IMG/VR virus record: IMGVR_UViG_3300036759_000011
Location: 1 to 56,120 of that record
Length of the DNA: 56,120 nt
Source: a virus
Direction: 5' to 3' (one strand)
Shown here: piece after piece, positions 37,299 to 45,869 of the stretch
How the letters are laid out: each line of letters starts with the position of its first letter
Position numbering within the stretch: position 1 is the stretch's first letter
Translations under genes and position numbers: made by a program
The notes under the pieces: generated by a model
The model's input: only the letters and a program-made list of their open reading frames with translations
The model's database searches: none
What the model was told of the DNA's origin: nothing

Positions 37299-39286
37299 TA
37301 CTTCCTCGCCAGATAATCCTGATTAGCTTGGGCTACGGCAGTAGCCAAGACTCTGCGATCTAGCATAACTTGCACAACAATTGGCCTACCCTCGCCCATC
37401 ATGCCACTCAAAGAAAGATGCTGACTAATTTGGTTATTAGGAATGACACTAGAACCACCGGGTAGGTACAATAGCTCAGGCCCAATTTCGCCAACTACAT
37501 AAGGGCCAGAAGATGTGACAGGCCCGCCACTTTGTCTTCTCCCAGGATGCCCAGGCGGACCAAGCACGGCTCTAGTTGCTCTATGAACGGCGTGGGCAGC
37601 CACACCCGCAACCTTACTTATCCAATGCCAGCCTTTCTTTACGACACCTACTACCGCCTCAATTGCTTTCTTCAGATCTTTCCATCTCTTCACCAAAAGT
37701 CCAATGATATAGATACCTGGAATGAGAAGATTAAGTAGCAATCCCATCCAATACCAGTTCTTCCAGATCCATTTTGCAGCGTCGATCAGAGTATCTCTAA
37801 AGCCCTTCCAGAAGATGAACAGAATAACGAAGACGGCAATAAGCGCGATTGCTATAGCGATCCATCCAAGCATGGCAAAGTTTACAAATAGCCAAGCAAT
37901 AGCATTAGCGATCAGAACACCCGTTTGCCAAATAAGCCTGACGGTTACTCGGATAATCGCCCAGATCACCCGAATCATAGTGCGGATAAGCCACCACAAA
38001 GCTCTAGTTAATACCTTAACTACTGTCGTGGTATACTCTATAACGTCATTAAGCATCTTGAAGGAGAAATACAACAGACCCATAGTTACTTTGGCTACCA
38101 CTATTGTGCCCGTATATACAAGCCACAAACCGATAACCACACCCAAGAAATATCCCAAAGCTTTCATTATCCACTTATTGGCATTGAATGCTTTGGTTAG
38201 GCCGCCCATATGACTAGTCACAAGACTAACTACTTTAATCAGGCTGATAAAGGTGATGGCAATGCCCTTAATCAGAGCATCGAAGAAGTAGAACGCATCG
38301 ATGATTGCATGTGTTCCGGGCGTGAGTCTTTTATCTAGAGCATTAGCGAAGTCCAGGAGAGTTGCTGGCTTACCATCTCTGACAATCTTATTGATTTCTC
38401 TATCAACACCAGCCAACAGCTTTTGAACGTGACTAAGAATGGGCAGAGTACCTTGACCAGCGCCCTGGGACAACAGATCCTTGAACGTAGTCCATGCACC
38501 AATCAGCGTCTTGGTTTGGATTCTCAGAGCAGCCCCAGAATAACCAGCAGTCGTCTGGACATACTTGTTCAGAGCACCGATTACCTGCTGTGCTGTTATT
38601 CCGGAATTGGCAATATTCTTAATCTGATCGTCGTTGAGCTTCAGTACCTTGTGCAAAGCAGCAAAGATCGGTAGGCCGTCACGAGCAAGGTTGGTAATAA
38701 TCTGACCTGTTGGTCTACCAACGAATGCCATGTGCTGCAACTGTACGGAAACTCGGTTTAGAGCCGCCGGTGTAGTCTTACCAGCATAAGACAAAGAATC
38801 GACCAGAGCTTGCATAGTCTGGTTAGTGAAATCTATTGAGAATCCGAGGGTATGAAAACCGGCAAACATCTGCCGGAAGGCTACAGTAACATCCTTAAAC
38901 TGGAATGGCGAGAATGCAGCTAGATGGAACAGCTTACCCATCTCTTCATTAAGCTGTCCCGTCGCACCCAACACCGGCTGTAGGGCTACTCTAGCTTCTT
39001 GGGATGCCATGTTGTAACTAACACCCAGCTTAACTACAGCCGCACCTAGGCCAATGGCCGCAGCAGTTCCGTAGAACATATACCTACGGGCTGTGAATAC
39101 AGCCTGTTGGAACATCAGGGAATTTTTCGTTGCTACCCTCGAAGCTGCCGCATTTCTGGTGATAGCCATGTTAGCACGGTTTACGGAACCCGTAAACGTG
39201 TTCATCGCAGCAGAAGCCGCAGGCCCGCCTTTAACCGCCAATTCAACTATCAGACGTTGTGCAGCGCTGAGAGCACTAAAACCCAT
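37298..39286 (-). CDS. Tape measure protein
   Basis: A 662-residue protein. N-terminal tape-measure domain (ATGQLNEEMGKLFHLAAFSP, FQFKDVTVAFRQMFAGFHTL) with several later hydrophobic helices (FYFFDALIKGIAITFISLIK, GYFLGVVIGLWLVYTGTIVV, FAMLGWIAIAIALIAVFVIL) and a C-terminal helical part. It sets tail length and may insert in the host membrane during DNA delivery. Short for a tape measure, predicting a tail of roughly 100 nm by the usual 0.15 nm per residue rule. Confidence 0.88.
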   Translation of the reverse strand: MGFSALSAAQRLIVELAVKGGPAASAAMNTFTGSVNRANMAITRNAAASRVATKNSLMFQQAVFTARRYMFYGTAAAIGLGAAVVKLGVSYNMASQEARVALQPVLGATGQLNEEMGKLFHLAAFSPFQFKDVTVAFRQMFAGFHTLGFSIDFTNQTMQALVDSLSYAGKTTPAALNRVSVQLQHMAFVGRPTGQIITNLARDGLPIFAALHKVLKLNDDQIKNIANSGITAQQVIGALNKYVQTTAGYSGAALRIQTKTLIGAWTTFKDLLSQGAGQGTLPILSHVQKLLAGVDREINKIVRDGKPATLLDFANALDKRLTPGTHAIIDAFYFFDALIKGIAITFISLIKVVSLVTSHMGGLTKAFNANKWIMKALGYFLGVVIGLWLVYTGTIVVAKVTMGLLYFSFKMLNDVIEYTTTVVKVLTRALWWLIRTMIRVIWAIIRVTVRLIWQTGVLIANAIAWLFVNFAMLGWIAIAIALIAVFVILFIFWKGFRDTLIDAAKWIWKNWYWMGLLLNLLIPGIYIIGLLVKRWKDLKKAIEAVVGVVKKGWHWISKVAGVAAHAVHRATRAVLGPPGHPGRRQSGGPVTSSGPYVVGEIGPELLYLPGGSSVIPNNQISQHLSLSGMMGEGRPIVVQVMLDRRVLATAVAQANQDYLARK

Positions 39287-39510
39287 TACTGTTTAAACAA
39301 CTTTCCCACTTGATTGGCAATCTCAACAGCCAAGTTCTTATCTAACATCTGTCTATAGTGCATCATACGATCTGCTACAGCCAGCATCAAATTTCTCTCA
39401 AAGCCATCAGTAGTCTTGAGGAAGGCGAGGGGATCCATGCCAACAACACCTATTTGTGCTGCGGCATTGATGGCATTGATTCCCTCCTCCGTCATTCCCC
39501 CATCTGCCAA
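39286..39510 (-). CDS. Tail assembly chaperone, downstream frame
   Basis: A 74-residue frame (MADGGMTEEGINAINAAAQI ... GKLFKQ) directly before the tape measure gene. It is in the -1 frame relative to the larger chaperone that ends at 39492, with 19 bases of overlap centred on a run of five G. It could be reached by -1 frameshifting, as in most contractile and siphoviral tail chaperone pairs, or start independently at ATG 39495 (ATGA). Confidence 0.7.
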   Translation of the reverse strand: MADGGMTEEGINAINAAAQIGVVGMDPLAFLKTTDGFERNLMLAVADRMMHYRQMLDKNLAVEIANQVGKLFKQ

Positions 39511-40085
39511 ATCTCTCTTTCCAGATCAGCGTTTGTGTCCAACAACCATCGATTCAATCGTTCTGCATGGTTGATGATAGCTAGCTCGTTATTACCAAAG
39601 AAACGTCTAACCACCAATCTAGCCGTTAGAGGTTGCCCAGGCTCACTCTTCAGTCCCATAGCCTTAGCTAGACGTTCATCAAACATGACAGGAGATCCCA
39701 TCATCTCAGGATCTAATTCTACAGGCTCATCAATTCCCTCAGGCTGGCAATACAAGCCAGCACAAAGGCGAATCATCGTGTCGATACTGATATACAGATT
39801 CCTGTTATAGCCATCCTTAAATTCTCGTTGGACCTTACGAGTAATATCATCTAGTTCTTTGCCTTTATCGGGCAGATGATATTTGATCTGGATTCCAGAT
39901 CGCTCATAACCTCTAACAGGGATGTACACTTCCTTAACAGAGGCAAGTTCTTCTTGATCTTGCCTAAGCAGGTCAATGACCGAAGGCATTTGACCGGGAT
40001 GTGTACCGTTATCTTCGGCCGCGCCCTCTTCTTCAAACCCCTGCACAGCAGGAGTGGGCTGACCTTCTTGCTCAATTTCGTTCAT
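39492..40085 (-). CDS. Tail assembly chaperone, upstream frame
   Basis: A 197-residue protein between tail tube and tape measure. Acidic N-terminus (EIEQEGQPTPAVQGFEEEG), beta-rich middle (SVKEVYIPVRGYERSGIQIK), and helical C-terminus. Position and acidity match the G/E-type chaperone. Its last codons ATG GGG GAA TGA contain a G5 run where a -1 shift would enter the frame of the 39286 product. Confidence 0.75.
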   Translation of the reverse strand: MNEIEQEGQPTPAVQGFEEEGAAEDNGTHPGQMPSVIDLLRQDQEELASVKEVYIPVRGYERSGIQIKYHLPDKGKELDDITRKVQREFKDGYNRNLYISIDTMIRLCAGLYCQPEGIDEPVELDPEMMGSPVMFDERLAKAMGLKSEPGQPLTARLVVRRFFGNNELAIINHAERLNRWLLDTNADLEREIWQMGE

Positions 40086-40113
40086 AGCTCACTCTCTCCT
40101 AACTTAAGCTATG

Positions 40114-40578
40114 TTATACGACTTCAGGATTCCCGTGTACCGTTACCTCGATTTCGAGAAGTGCAGCAGACGTAGCTTCCGAATCTACATCAGGGACTTG
40201 AACGCGCTTAAGTACACCAATCCATTGGATACCCGTCTGACCAAACACATTGCCATCAATATCCATTGGACGCTGTGTAACGGTAACTGTACCCTTACCA
40301 ACAGCATTCAACAGAGCGCCAATCTTTGCATGATCGTCAAAACGATCATAAATGCGCTGAAGTGTCACGTTACCCGGCGTGACTCGACCGCCTAGAGAGA
40401 TGCGCGGAACCATTCCACCAGGATAATACGTCACTTCATCAGAGTCTAGCTCACCACCGCTTTTCTTATCAAAAGCTCCCAAGTTGATAGCGCCAGCGGG
40501 AGTTGTAACCTTGACATTAAGCAGGAATGTATCTTGACGGGTTCCGCCCTTAACAAGACGACCAATGTTCTGTGCCAT
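40114..40578 (-). CDS. Tail tube protein
   Basis: A 154-residue protein directly after the sheath gene: MAQNIGRLVKGGTRQDTFLL, then FDKKSGGELDSDEVTYYPGG and GKGTVTVTQRPMDIDGNVFG. The beta-rich pattern and the K-x-G-G-E-x-x-S-x-x-x-x-Y-x-P-G block are as in contractile tail tube proteins. It forms the inner tail tube. Confidence 0.85.
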   Translation of the reverse strand: MAQNIGRLVKGGTRQDTFLLNVKVTTPAGAINLGAFDKKSGGELDSDEVTYYPGGMVPRISLGGRVTPGNVTLQRIYDRFDDHAKIGALLNAVGKGTVTVTQRPMDIDGNVFGQTGIQWIGVLKRVQVPDVDSEATSAALLEIEVTVHGNPEVV

Positions 40579-40588
40579 GTTTCACCTC

Positions 40589-42049
40589 CTAGACGGCCGA
40601 GACAGTGATGGGCGGTGCAACAGTAACAGGACGCTTCACAACCTGAATGACTACGTACTCAGCGAACGGAGCCATCTTGACAGTCACGATTGCATGAAGC
40701 TCAAGAGCAGCAATCGTCTGTAGCGTATTCACCCTAGAACTAGTATCCACTGAGAATGCTTCGGCGGCAGTAGACCCATAAAGCTCACCCTGATTGTAGT
40801 GAGTGAGCATAACTGCTGCCAGAGCATCGTGGAAGCCGTTGATCGTAGCACCATTTGGGCCATCAATCTCAGCAAACACGTAGCTCTCGCCAACTTCGTC
40901 AAGCTCGGCAACAAGTTGGGTATAGAATCTTGCATTAGCAAAATCGACCCAGTTGTAATCACCGATAGAATCGACTAGAGCACGCCATCCGTAGACGCGA
41001 ATCCCGCCAAACATACGGCGGATGACATTGACACTAGCGCCGTTAAGAGTTTGTCTATCAAGATCAGTCCAAGAAGGCTGAGACAAATCAATACAGTACA
41101 AACTCAAACCAGCATTACCAGCGGAGGGATGATTAGTACCAACAGCAGGATCATTGCGCGCAATGAGTCCTGCAATCAACGCAGATGGCGGGACTACACG
41201 AACAGTACCAGTAACCAAACCTGGGACAATAACCCAGGGCGCGAATCCAGCGCACCAGCGGCTTCTAATGCTAGCCGCACTTGCTTCAAGAGTTGCAAGA
41301 GTACCACTGTTAGGGAAATCAATAATAGCTGTGCGGTTGTGATCCTGTGCAGAGGCCGCGAGCTGATTGTATGCGGCATTCGAGACTCTACCAGGCGAAG
41401 AAATCTGACCAGGGCCAAGATCCTTATCGAACCTAGCATGAGCGGCAGCCCACGAAGAATCATCGATGTTGTTGCGATCATCATTACCAGCAGACATTGC
41501 CGTAGCACCCATAGTATATGGAATTAGGGCACTGGGACCAGGCGTGATACGAATATACTGGCTGTATTGTGACCACTGGATTGCTTCGCCTTGGTTCACA
41601 AGATCACCGGAATCCTCAAGAACCGTGCCAGCACCATCAGTCACCTGGATCCTGTAAGCTGTAGGATAACCCACAGATCCAGCAACTACGGCAACTTTGT
41701 AGTTAGCAGACCAAGCACCGGGGCCAGTAGCAGTAGCAATCAAGCTAACAACGCTACCACCGCTGTCAACCATGTCAACACCACCACTAGTTGCACCAGG
41801 GCCAACCACGCGAGAGATGAAAACTCTGTTCCCACCCTCACGGAAGTACGTGTCGATAGCATCGTAAAGAATGCTGTAAGTGACCCTATCACCGTAACGA
41901 GTAACAAAGTCATTCAAACTTTGTACAAGTGTTGGGGCGGTCGGGCCTCTATCTGTAAGTCCAGCAGCGAACCACGTCCCTGTATCAGTCGGAATTGAAA
42001 CAGGAACAGGTAGCTCGAGTAGACTTACATTTACACCGGGACGTGTCAT
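40589..42049 (-). CDS. Tail sheath protein
   Basis: A 486-residue sheath protein; its presence defines the contractile tail. MTRPGVNVSLLELPVPVSIP and GTWFAAGLTDRGPTAPTLVQ match the sheath N-terminus, GGNRVFISRVVG the R-V-x-G strand, and FGGIRVYGWRALVDSIGDYN with a C-terminal VVIQVVKRPV the conserved C-terminal core and interlinking strand. Family PF04984/PF17482. Confidence 0.92.
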   Translation of the reverse strand: MTRPGVNVSLLELPVPVSIPTDTGTWFAAGLTDRGPTAPTLVQSLNDFVTRYGDRVTYSILYDAIDTYFREGGNRVFISRVVGPGATSGGVDMVDSGGSVVSLIATATGPGAWSANYKVAVVAGSVGYPTAYRIQVTDGAGTVLEDSGDLVNQGEAIQWSQYSQYIRITPGPSALIPYTMGATAMSAGNDDRNNIDDSSWAAAHARFDKDLGPGQISSPGRVSNAAYNQLAASAQDHNRTAIIDFPNSGTLATLEASAASIRSRWCAGFAPWVIVPGLVTGTVRVVPPSALIAGLIARNDPAVGTNHPSAGNAGLSLYCIDLSQPSWTDLDRQTLNGASVNVIRRMFGGIRVYGWRALVDSIGDYNWVDFANARFYTQLVAELDEVGESYVFAEIDGPNGATINGFHDALAAVMLTHYNQGELYGSTAAEAFSVDTSSRVNTLQTIAALELHAIVTVKMAPFAEYVVIQVVKRPVTVAPPITVSAV

Positions 42050-42345
42050 TAGGCACCTCCCTCATCAGGCGGAGTCTCCTCAACAGGAGGCTCAGGTGGA
42101 GTAGCTTCTTCAGCTTCCAGAGAGCTAGGCGGCTGGGTTGAAATCAGAGAACCCTCTGATAGCATCCAGTTATTTGCAATATTACCTAGATCCTCTTCCG
42201 ATAGATCCACGAAATCACCGGGAGCTACAGGAACGGTCTTATCTCCGATAATTATTTCTGAAGCGTAGTACCCGATATATCTATATTGACCAGCAGCAGC
42301 TTGTGGCGTAGCCTCCTCCTGCTGCTCAGTATCAGGGTTGCTCAT
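42049..42345 (-). CDS. Small acidic structural protein (98 aa)
   Basis: ATG 42345 lies behind AAAAGGAG. N-terminal acidic segment, an RYIGYYASEIIIGDKTVPVA beta domain, and a Pro/Glu-rich tail (EEATPPEPPVEETPPDEGGA). Overlaps the upstream gene by 14 bases. Position before the sheath suggests a neck or tail accessory protein; function unknown. Confidence 0.65.
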   Translation of the reverse strand: MSNPDTEQQEEATPQAAAGQYRYIGYYASEIIIGDKTVPVAPGDFVDLSEEDLGNIANNWMLSEGSLISTQPPSSLEAEEATPPEPPVEETPPDEGGA

Positions 42346-43045
42346 AAATGGGCTCCTTTTCCACGTCAATATAGACGTGTTCAACTCTACCGTACACGTA
42401 CCCAGCAGGAGTACAGATGCCTGTGATGGGATCGCAGATAACTGGTCCGCCAGGTTCATCTTGGTCAGGCACGGGAGGCCCAGGTGTCGCAGTTGCTACA
42501 TCATCTACATAGACTGAGAAGTACACCCCTGCTGCTCTGTATTGCTGAATCTGATCGGGAATGGGAAGATCTTCATACACTTCATCGACCCATCTAACAT
42601 CAGAGACTAGAAGATTTCGATCCTCTAGTCTCTTTTGCATGATGATTCCTCTCGCCGAAGCAGCATAGCCCTTGATGTAGTCATTGACTATTTCCTCGGT
42701 CTGTGCTGACACAGCGATTCCGACTCCCAATCTCCAATTCGCACAATACTGTGCAGTACCCATCCTCTCAGGAGATTCCTCCAATCCACCACTGATAACT
42801 ACAACTTTAGGCATTCGTTCTCCGCGCTCTGCATCAAAAGAATTCCTATTGCTGTAGTTAATTGGCGGAACCAACGTGTTAGGAGGCAGTAAGAGTTGTC
42901 GTTCCTGCTGCCTTAGATACGTTGGAAACCATTTCCGCAAGCTCAGGATAGCAGCACGTTCAAGCTGTCCCGCAGAAAACATCCTACGGAAATAGCTATT
43001 AGGAACCTCCAGTGGAGGAGTGGGATCAACAGGAAGTACAGTCAT
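42332..43045 (-). CDS. Neck/tail-terminator-type protein
   Basis: A 237-residue protein between connector and sheath genes. Core: FDAERGERMPKVVVISGGLE, YCANWRLGVGIAVSAQTEEI and DVRWVDEVYEDLPIPDQIQQ. The alpha/beta arrangement resembles gpU/tail terminator proteins. The C-terminus has a Cys loop (VICDPITGICTPAGYVYGRV). Likely caps the tail tube at the neck. Confidence 0.6.
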   Translation of the reverse strand: MTVLPVDPTPPLEVPNSYFRRMFSAGQLERAAILSLRKWFPTYLRQQERQLLLPPNTLVPPINYSNRNSFDAERGERMPKVVVISGGLEESPERMGTAQYCANWRLGVGIAVSAQTEEIVNDYIKGYAASARGIIMQKRLEDRNLLVSDVRWVDEVYEDLPIPDQIQQYRAAGVYFSVYVDDVATATPGPPVPDQDEPGGPVICDPITGICTPAGYVYGRVEHVYIDVEKEPIYEQP

Positions 43046-43539
43046 TCTCTGTGGGGGTTAGTCACGTAGAATAGGATCATCTCATTCCATCTTGCTCTGT
43101 CAGTATCCAGAAACCTAATGAACGGTCTTGCAGGAATCTTTCGTTTCCTGCTTCCTTTCTGATGTGCTCCTGCATACGGTCTGCTAGTACCAAACATCAA
43201 TTTATTTTTCGATAAAGCAAAGATCTGATATTCGGCACCAGGTTCAGTCACAGATCTATACATAGTATCATTCCCGAGAGACGAATAATTCGGCTTCGCC
43301 TCAAGAGTACGGAGAATAAGACTTGTGCCCTTCTTCCTGATAGTATCAGGCTTGAGTACTCTCCAAGAACCTCCACCACGCCTTCCCCGACTAGCAAAGA
43401 TCAGCTTCTCAATTTCGAGCATATCCAAGCCAATCTTACCAAGGACGGGCATTGGATCCTCAAGCCTCTTCATGACTCTCTTTAGGCGGAAAACTTCCTT
43501 AGGAAACGAGCGACCCACATCCATAATGATAGGCTCCAT
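43042..43539 (-). CDS. Phage virion morphogenesis (gpS-like) tail completion protein
   Basis: A 165-residue basic protein. FASRGRRGGGSWRVLKPDTI, GTSRPYAGAHQKGSRKRKIP and ARPFIRFLDTD match the tail completion protein/Phage_tail_S pattern (basic loop then A-R-P-F-x-x-x). It completes tails and prepares them for joining to heads. ATGA-like overlap with the downstream gene. Confidence 0.75.
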   Translation of the reverse strand: MEPIIMDVGRSFPKEVFRLKRVMKRLEDPMPVLGKIGLDMLEIEKLIFASRGRRGGGSWRVLKPDTIRKKGTSLILRTLEAKPNYSSLGNDTMYRSVTEPGAEYQIFALSKNKLMFGTSRPYAGAHQKGSRKRKIPARPFIRFLDTDRARWNEMILFYVTNPHRE

Positions 43540-44003
43540 TACGGAGTCACCATTCCCATAGTGAAGGCTCTATCAGTGTCATCCACCGGGAAGAAGTCAT
43601 CAGCAGTAACGATGTCGAACGGGGTGGTGGGGATATCCGGATCAATCGGAATGGAACCATCGACAATCATACCAAGCAATGCGATAGCTTGATCGTACAG
43701 TTTTTGTGCAAAACTCTGATCGTCAATGGTGAGAGAAGTTCTCGCAGACGAGTTGAAGTACAGCTGTGCTGCAATTAGCTTTGCCGCGATCTCTCTGACA
43801 ATATCGGGAGTACCCTCAGGCGTAGTCCAGGAATACAAGATATCTTGGCTCACGACAGGCGTGAGATATCCTCGAATAACCCGAGCGACGCTAATCTGGA
43901 TTAGCGACGTATTCTCGTCAGTAGCTACGCAGACGGCATTAACATCTAGCCCGTCGGGCAGATTGGCATTAATGTCGTCTAAGCTAGCTAGAATCTCAGG
44001 CAT
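43539..44003 (-). CDS. Head-tail adaptor protein
   Basis: A 154-residue mostly helical protein: IQISVARVIRGYLTPVVSQD, ILYSWTTPEGTPDIVREIAA, KLIAAQLYFNSSARTS and YDQAIALLGMIVDGSIPI. The helical bundle with the P-D-x-[VI]-R-x-I-A-A-x-L-I-A motif is typical of gp6/gp15-like connector proteins that attach beneath the portal. Confidence 0.75.
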   Translation of the reverse strand: MPEILASLDDINANLPDGLDVNAVCVATDENTSLIQISVARVIRGYLTPVVSQDILYSWTTPEGTPDIVREIAAKLIAAQLYFNSSARTSLTIDDQSFAQKLYDQAIALLGMIVDGSIPIDPDIPTTPFDIVTADDFFPVDDTDRAFTMGMVTP

Positions 44004-44005
44004 GT

Positions 44006-44428
44006 TTAGCTACTTGCAGGAGCGTCAGCAGTCGTGGTCTTGGCATTAGCCTTAGGAGCAGGTGCAGGTGCTTCTTCAGCTTCACCAGGAGGGACACCTT
44101 CAGGATCGCCTTCCATCACGGGAGGAGAAACAGGAACACTAACAGCGAGATTCTTCATATCCTCTGCCTCTTCCTCCGTAAGCGCCTCACCTTCACCCAT
44201 CTTAGCGAGAAGGTTTGTGCGATAACGCTCAGGAGACTCACCGGCTTCTAGAGCACCCTTAGGATAAGGAGCCTCACGAACAACACCCTGCTCCTCAAGA
44301 TGCTTCCATTCCTCATCAGTCATACCCTCGAAGTCACCCTGGCTAACTTCGTCACCAGGATTAGCAACCTCTTCGACCTTTCCCCACTCGTTTACCTTCT
44401 TACGCATCACAGACCATGCATACGCCAT
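44006..44428 (-). CDS. Acidic structural protein downstream of the capsid gene
   Basis: ATG 44428 is chosen (GGGGGTG upstream; GTG 44434 alternative). 140 residues: MAYAWSVMRKKVNEWGKVEE, a helical acidic middle (GMTDEEWKHLEEQGVV, GEALTEEEAEDMKNLAVSVP) and a Pro/Ala-rich tail. Resembles short head proteins sitting between major capsid and adaptor; function unknown. Confidence 0.6.
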   Translation of the reverse strand: MAYAWSVMRKKVNEWGKVEEVANPGDEVSQGDFEGMTDEEWKHLEEQGVVREAPYPKGALEAGESPERYRTNLLAKMGEGEALTEEEAEDMKNLAVSVPVSPPVMEGDPEGVPPGEAEEAPAPAPKANAKTTTADAPASS

Positions 44429-44439
44429 TTTCACACCCC

Positions 44440-45447
44440 CTAGAAGGCAGTAGCCGAGAAGGCGGTCTTGATGAGATAACCAGCAGAAGCAGTCACGATC
44501 TTCAGATCATACTTCCAGCTAGTACGAACCAGATCAGCCTTACGAGGCTCTTCACGCCAACGCTCAGTTGGGCGAGTAGAACCATCAGGATAAATCTGAG
44601 AGAACGTCTTACCGAAGGTCATCTGATTCAGACCGAGAGTGTTATCCACGATACCCAGCCACACATCTTTGCCCCAGAACGAAGTCATGGAAGCAGTAGC
44701 ATCGATGTTGTTAGCTGCGTTGTACATGGACTCTAGCGGAATGATGACTCCAGTAAAGCCAGTCAGAGCGCGGAAAGCATCATCCATTGTTAGAGCAAAG
44801 TTCTTGAAGCGGTCGATGACTCGAGGATGGTTCTCGATGTAACGCATACCCAGCGTGGGAATAGCAAGCACGTTGGGGTAGCGACCAGTGGCACCATACA
44901 CAGCACGCATTCCTACGACGATATCGTTAACCGGGTTGCTCGTAGAAGTTACACCATTGGTGTAATCATCCCACTGCTGAGCACCAGTCAGCGTTACGGT
45001 ATTACCTGCTGGGTAGTTAGCAGTATTACGAAGCAGAACAGAGACAGCACGTTCATGATCTAGGAGCAGAGAGCGCACAACAAGAGCAGCAGCATCTCTC
45101 TCAGGATCAAGCTGAAGATCGCCACCAAACGTAGCATTGGCGAGTCCGCCCTGAGAAGTCAACTGCTGACGCTCTTCGTCAAGAACAGGAGACTGGAGCG
45201 AATGCTCTTTAGTGGAGAACACATCCTGACTCCACTTTGCTCCGACGATCTCGTGTGCCACAGTACCCGGCTCACGCCTGGACTCGAAGATCAAATTGTT
45301 CGATCTATCGAATACGCGGTACTGTCCTGATTGCGTTCTAACGGGCACCACAGGCATGAGGCGCTCGCTGGAAAGACCCAATTCCGTGAAACCAACAGAG
45401 AAGTTGGTGAGAATAGGATCGATGTAAAGTCCACTAGGATCGTACAA
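44440..45447 (-). CDS. Major capsid protein
   Basis: A 335-residue HK97-fold-type protein following the decoration and protease genes. YIDPILTNFSVGFTELGLSS, ERLMPVVPVRTQSGQYRVFD, an R-x-E-P-G-T loop and a C-terminal DLVRTSWKYDLKIVTASAGY LIKTAF match the Mu-like/gpE group. It forms the icosahedral shell. Ribosome binding site GGGGGTG before its start. Confidence 0.88.
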   Translation of the reverse strand: MYDPSGLYIDPILTNFSVGFTELGLSSERLMPVVPVRTQSGQYRVFDRSNNLIFESRREPGTVAHEIVGAKWSQDVFSTKEHSLQSPVLDEERQQLTSQGGLANATFGGDLQLDPERDAAALVVRSLLLDHERAVSVLLRNTANYPAGNTVTLTGAQQWDDYTNGVTSTSNPVNDIVVGMRAVYGATGRYPNVLAIPTLGMRYIENHPRVIDRFKNFALTMDDAFRALTGFTGVIIPLESMYNAANNIDATASMTSFWGKDVWLGIVDNTLGLNQMTFGKTFSQIYPDGSTRPTERWREEPRKADLVRTSWKYDLKIVTASAGYLIKTAFSATAF

Positions 45448-45463
45448 GGAATCTCACCCCCTT

Positions 45464-45853
45464 CTACAGTGTAGGTCCACCTTGGATGATTAGCATGGAA
45501 ATCCGATCCCCAGCATTCGTAGAGGGATGGCCCACACAGCGACCCACAAGACGAGCACCACTAGCCGCAACAGCCAATTTAACACGCCCGTCCGTTTCGA
45601 GTTGGCATCTCTGTCCAACTGCAATTGCTCCCGATGCTTCCACTTCACTCACGCCATGAACACGAACACTTGCACCCTTACCCTTGGCGATTTCACCAGT
45701 GGTGACACCAAACTGACTAACGCCGATAGGATCATCGGCAATAGCAGTAACCGCCGTCACAGTCTCAGCAGACGTGTACTTGACAAGACGGTACTTGCTG
45801 ATAGCACCAGAAGCATCCATACCAACGTCAAGCAGGAAGTTTCCCCATGCCAT
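45464..45853 (-). CDS. Capsid decoration/stabilisation protein
   Basis: A 129-residue small beta protein (KYTSAETVTAVTAIADDPIG, VTTGEIAKGKGASVRVHGVS, VGQRCQLETDGRVKLAVAAS) in the usual slot between scaffold protease and capsid. The DUF2190-like pattern (G-V-x-x-x-G-E-I-A-x-G, then V-G-R-C-V-G...) fits capsid cement proteins. Confidence 0.75.
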   Translation of the reverse strand: MAWGNFLLDVGMDASGAISKYRLVKYTSAETVTAVTAIADDPIGVSQFGVTTGEIAKGKGASVRVHGVSEVEASGAIAVGQRCQLETDGRVKLAVAASGARLVGRCVGHPSTNAGDRISMLIIQGGPTL

Positions 45854-45869
45854 TTATACATTCACCCCC

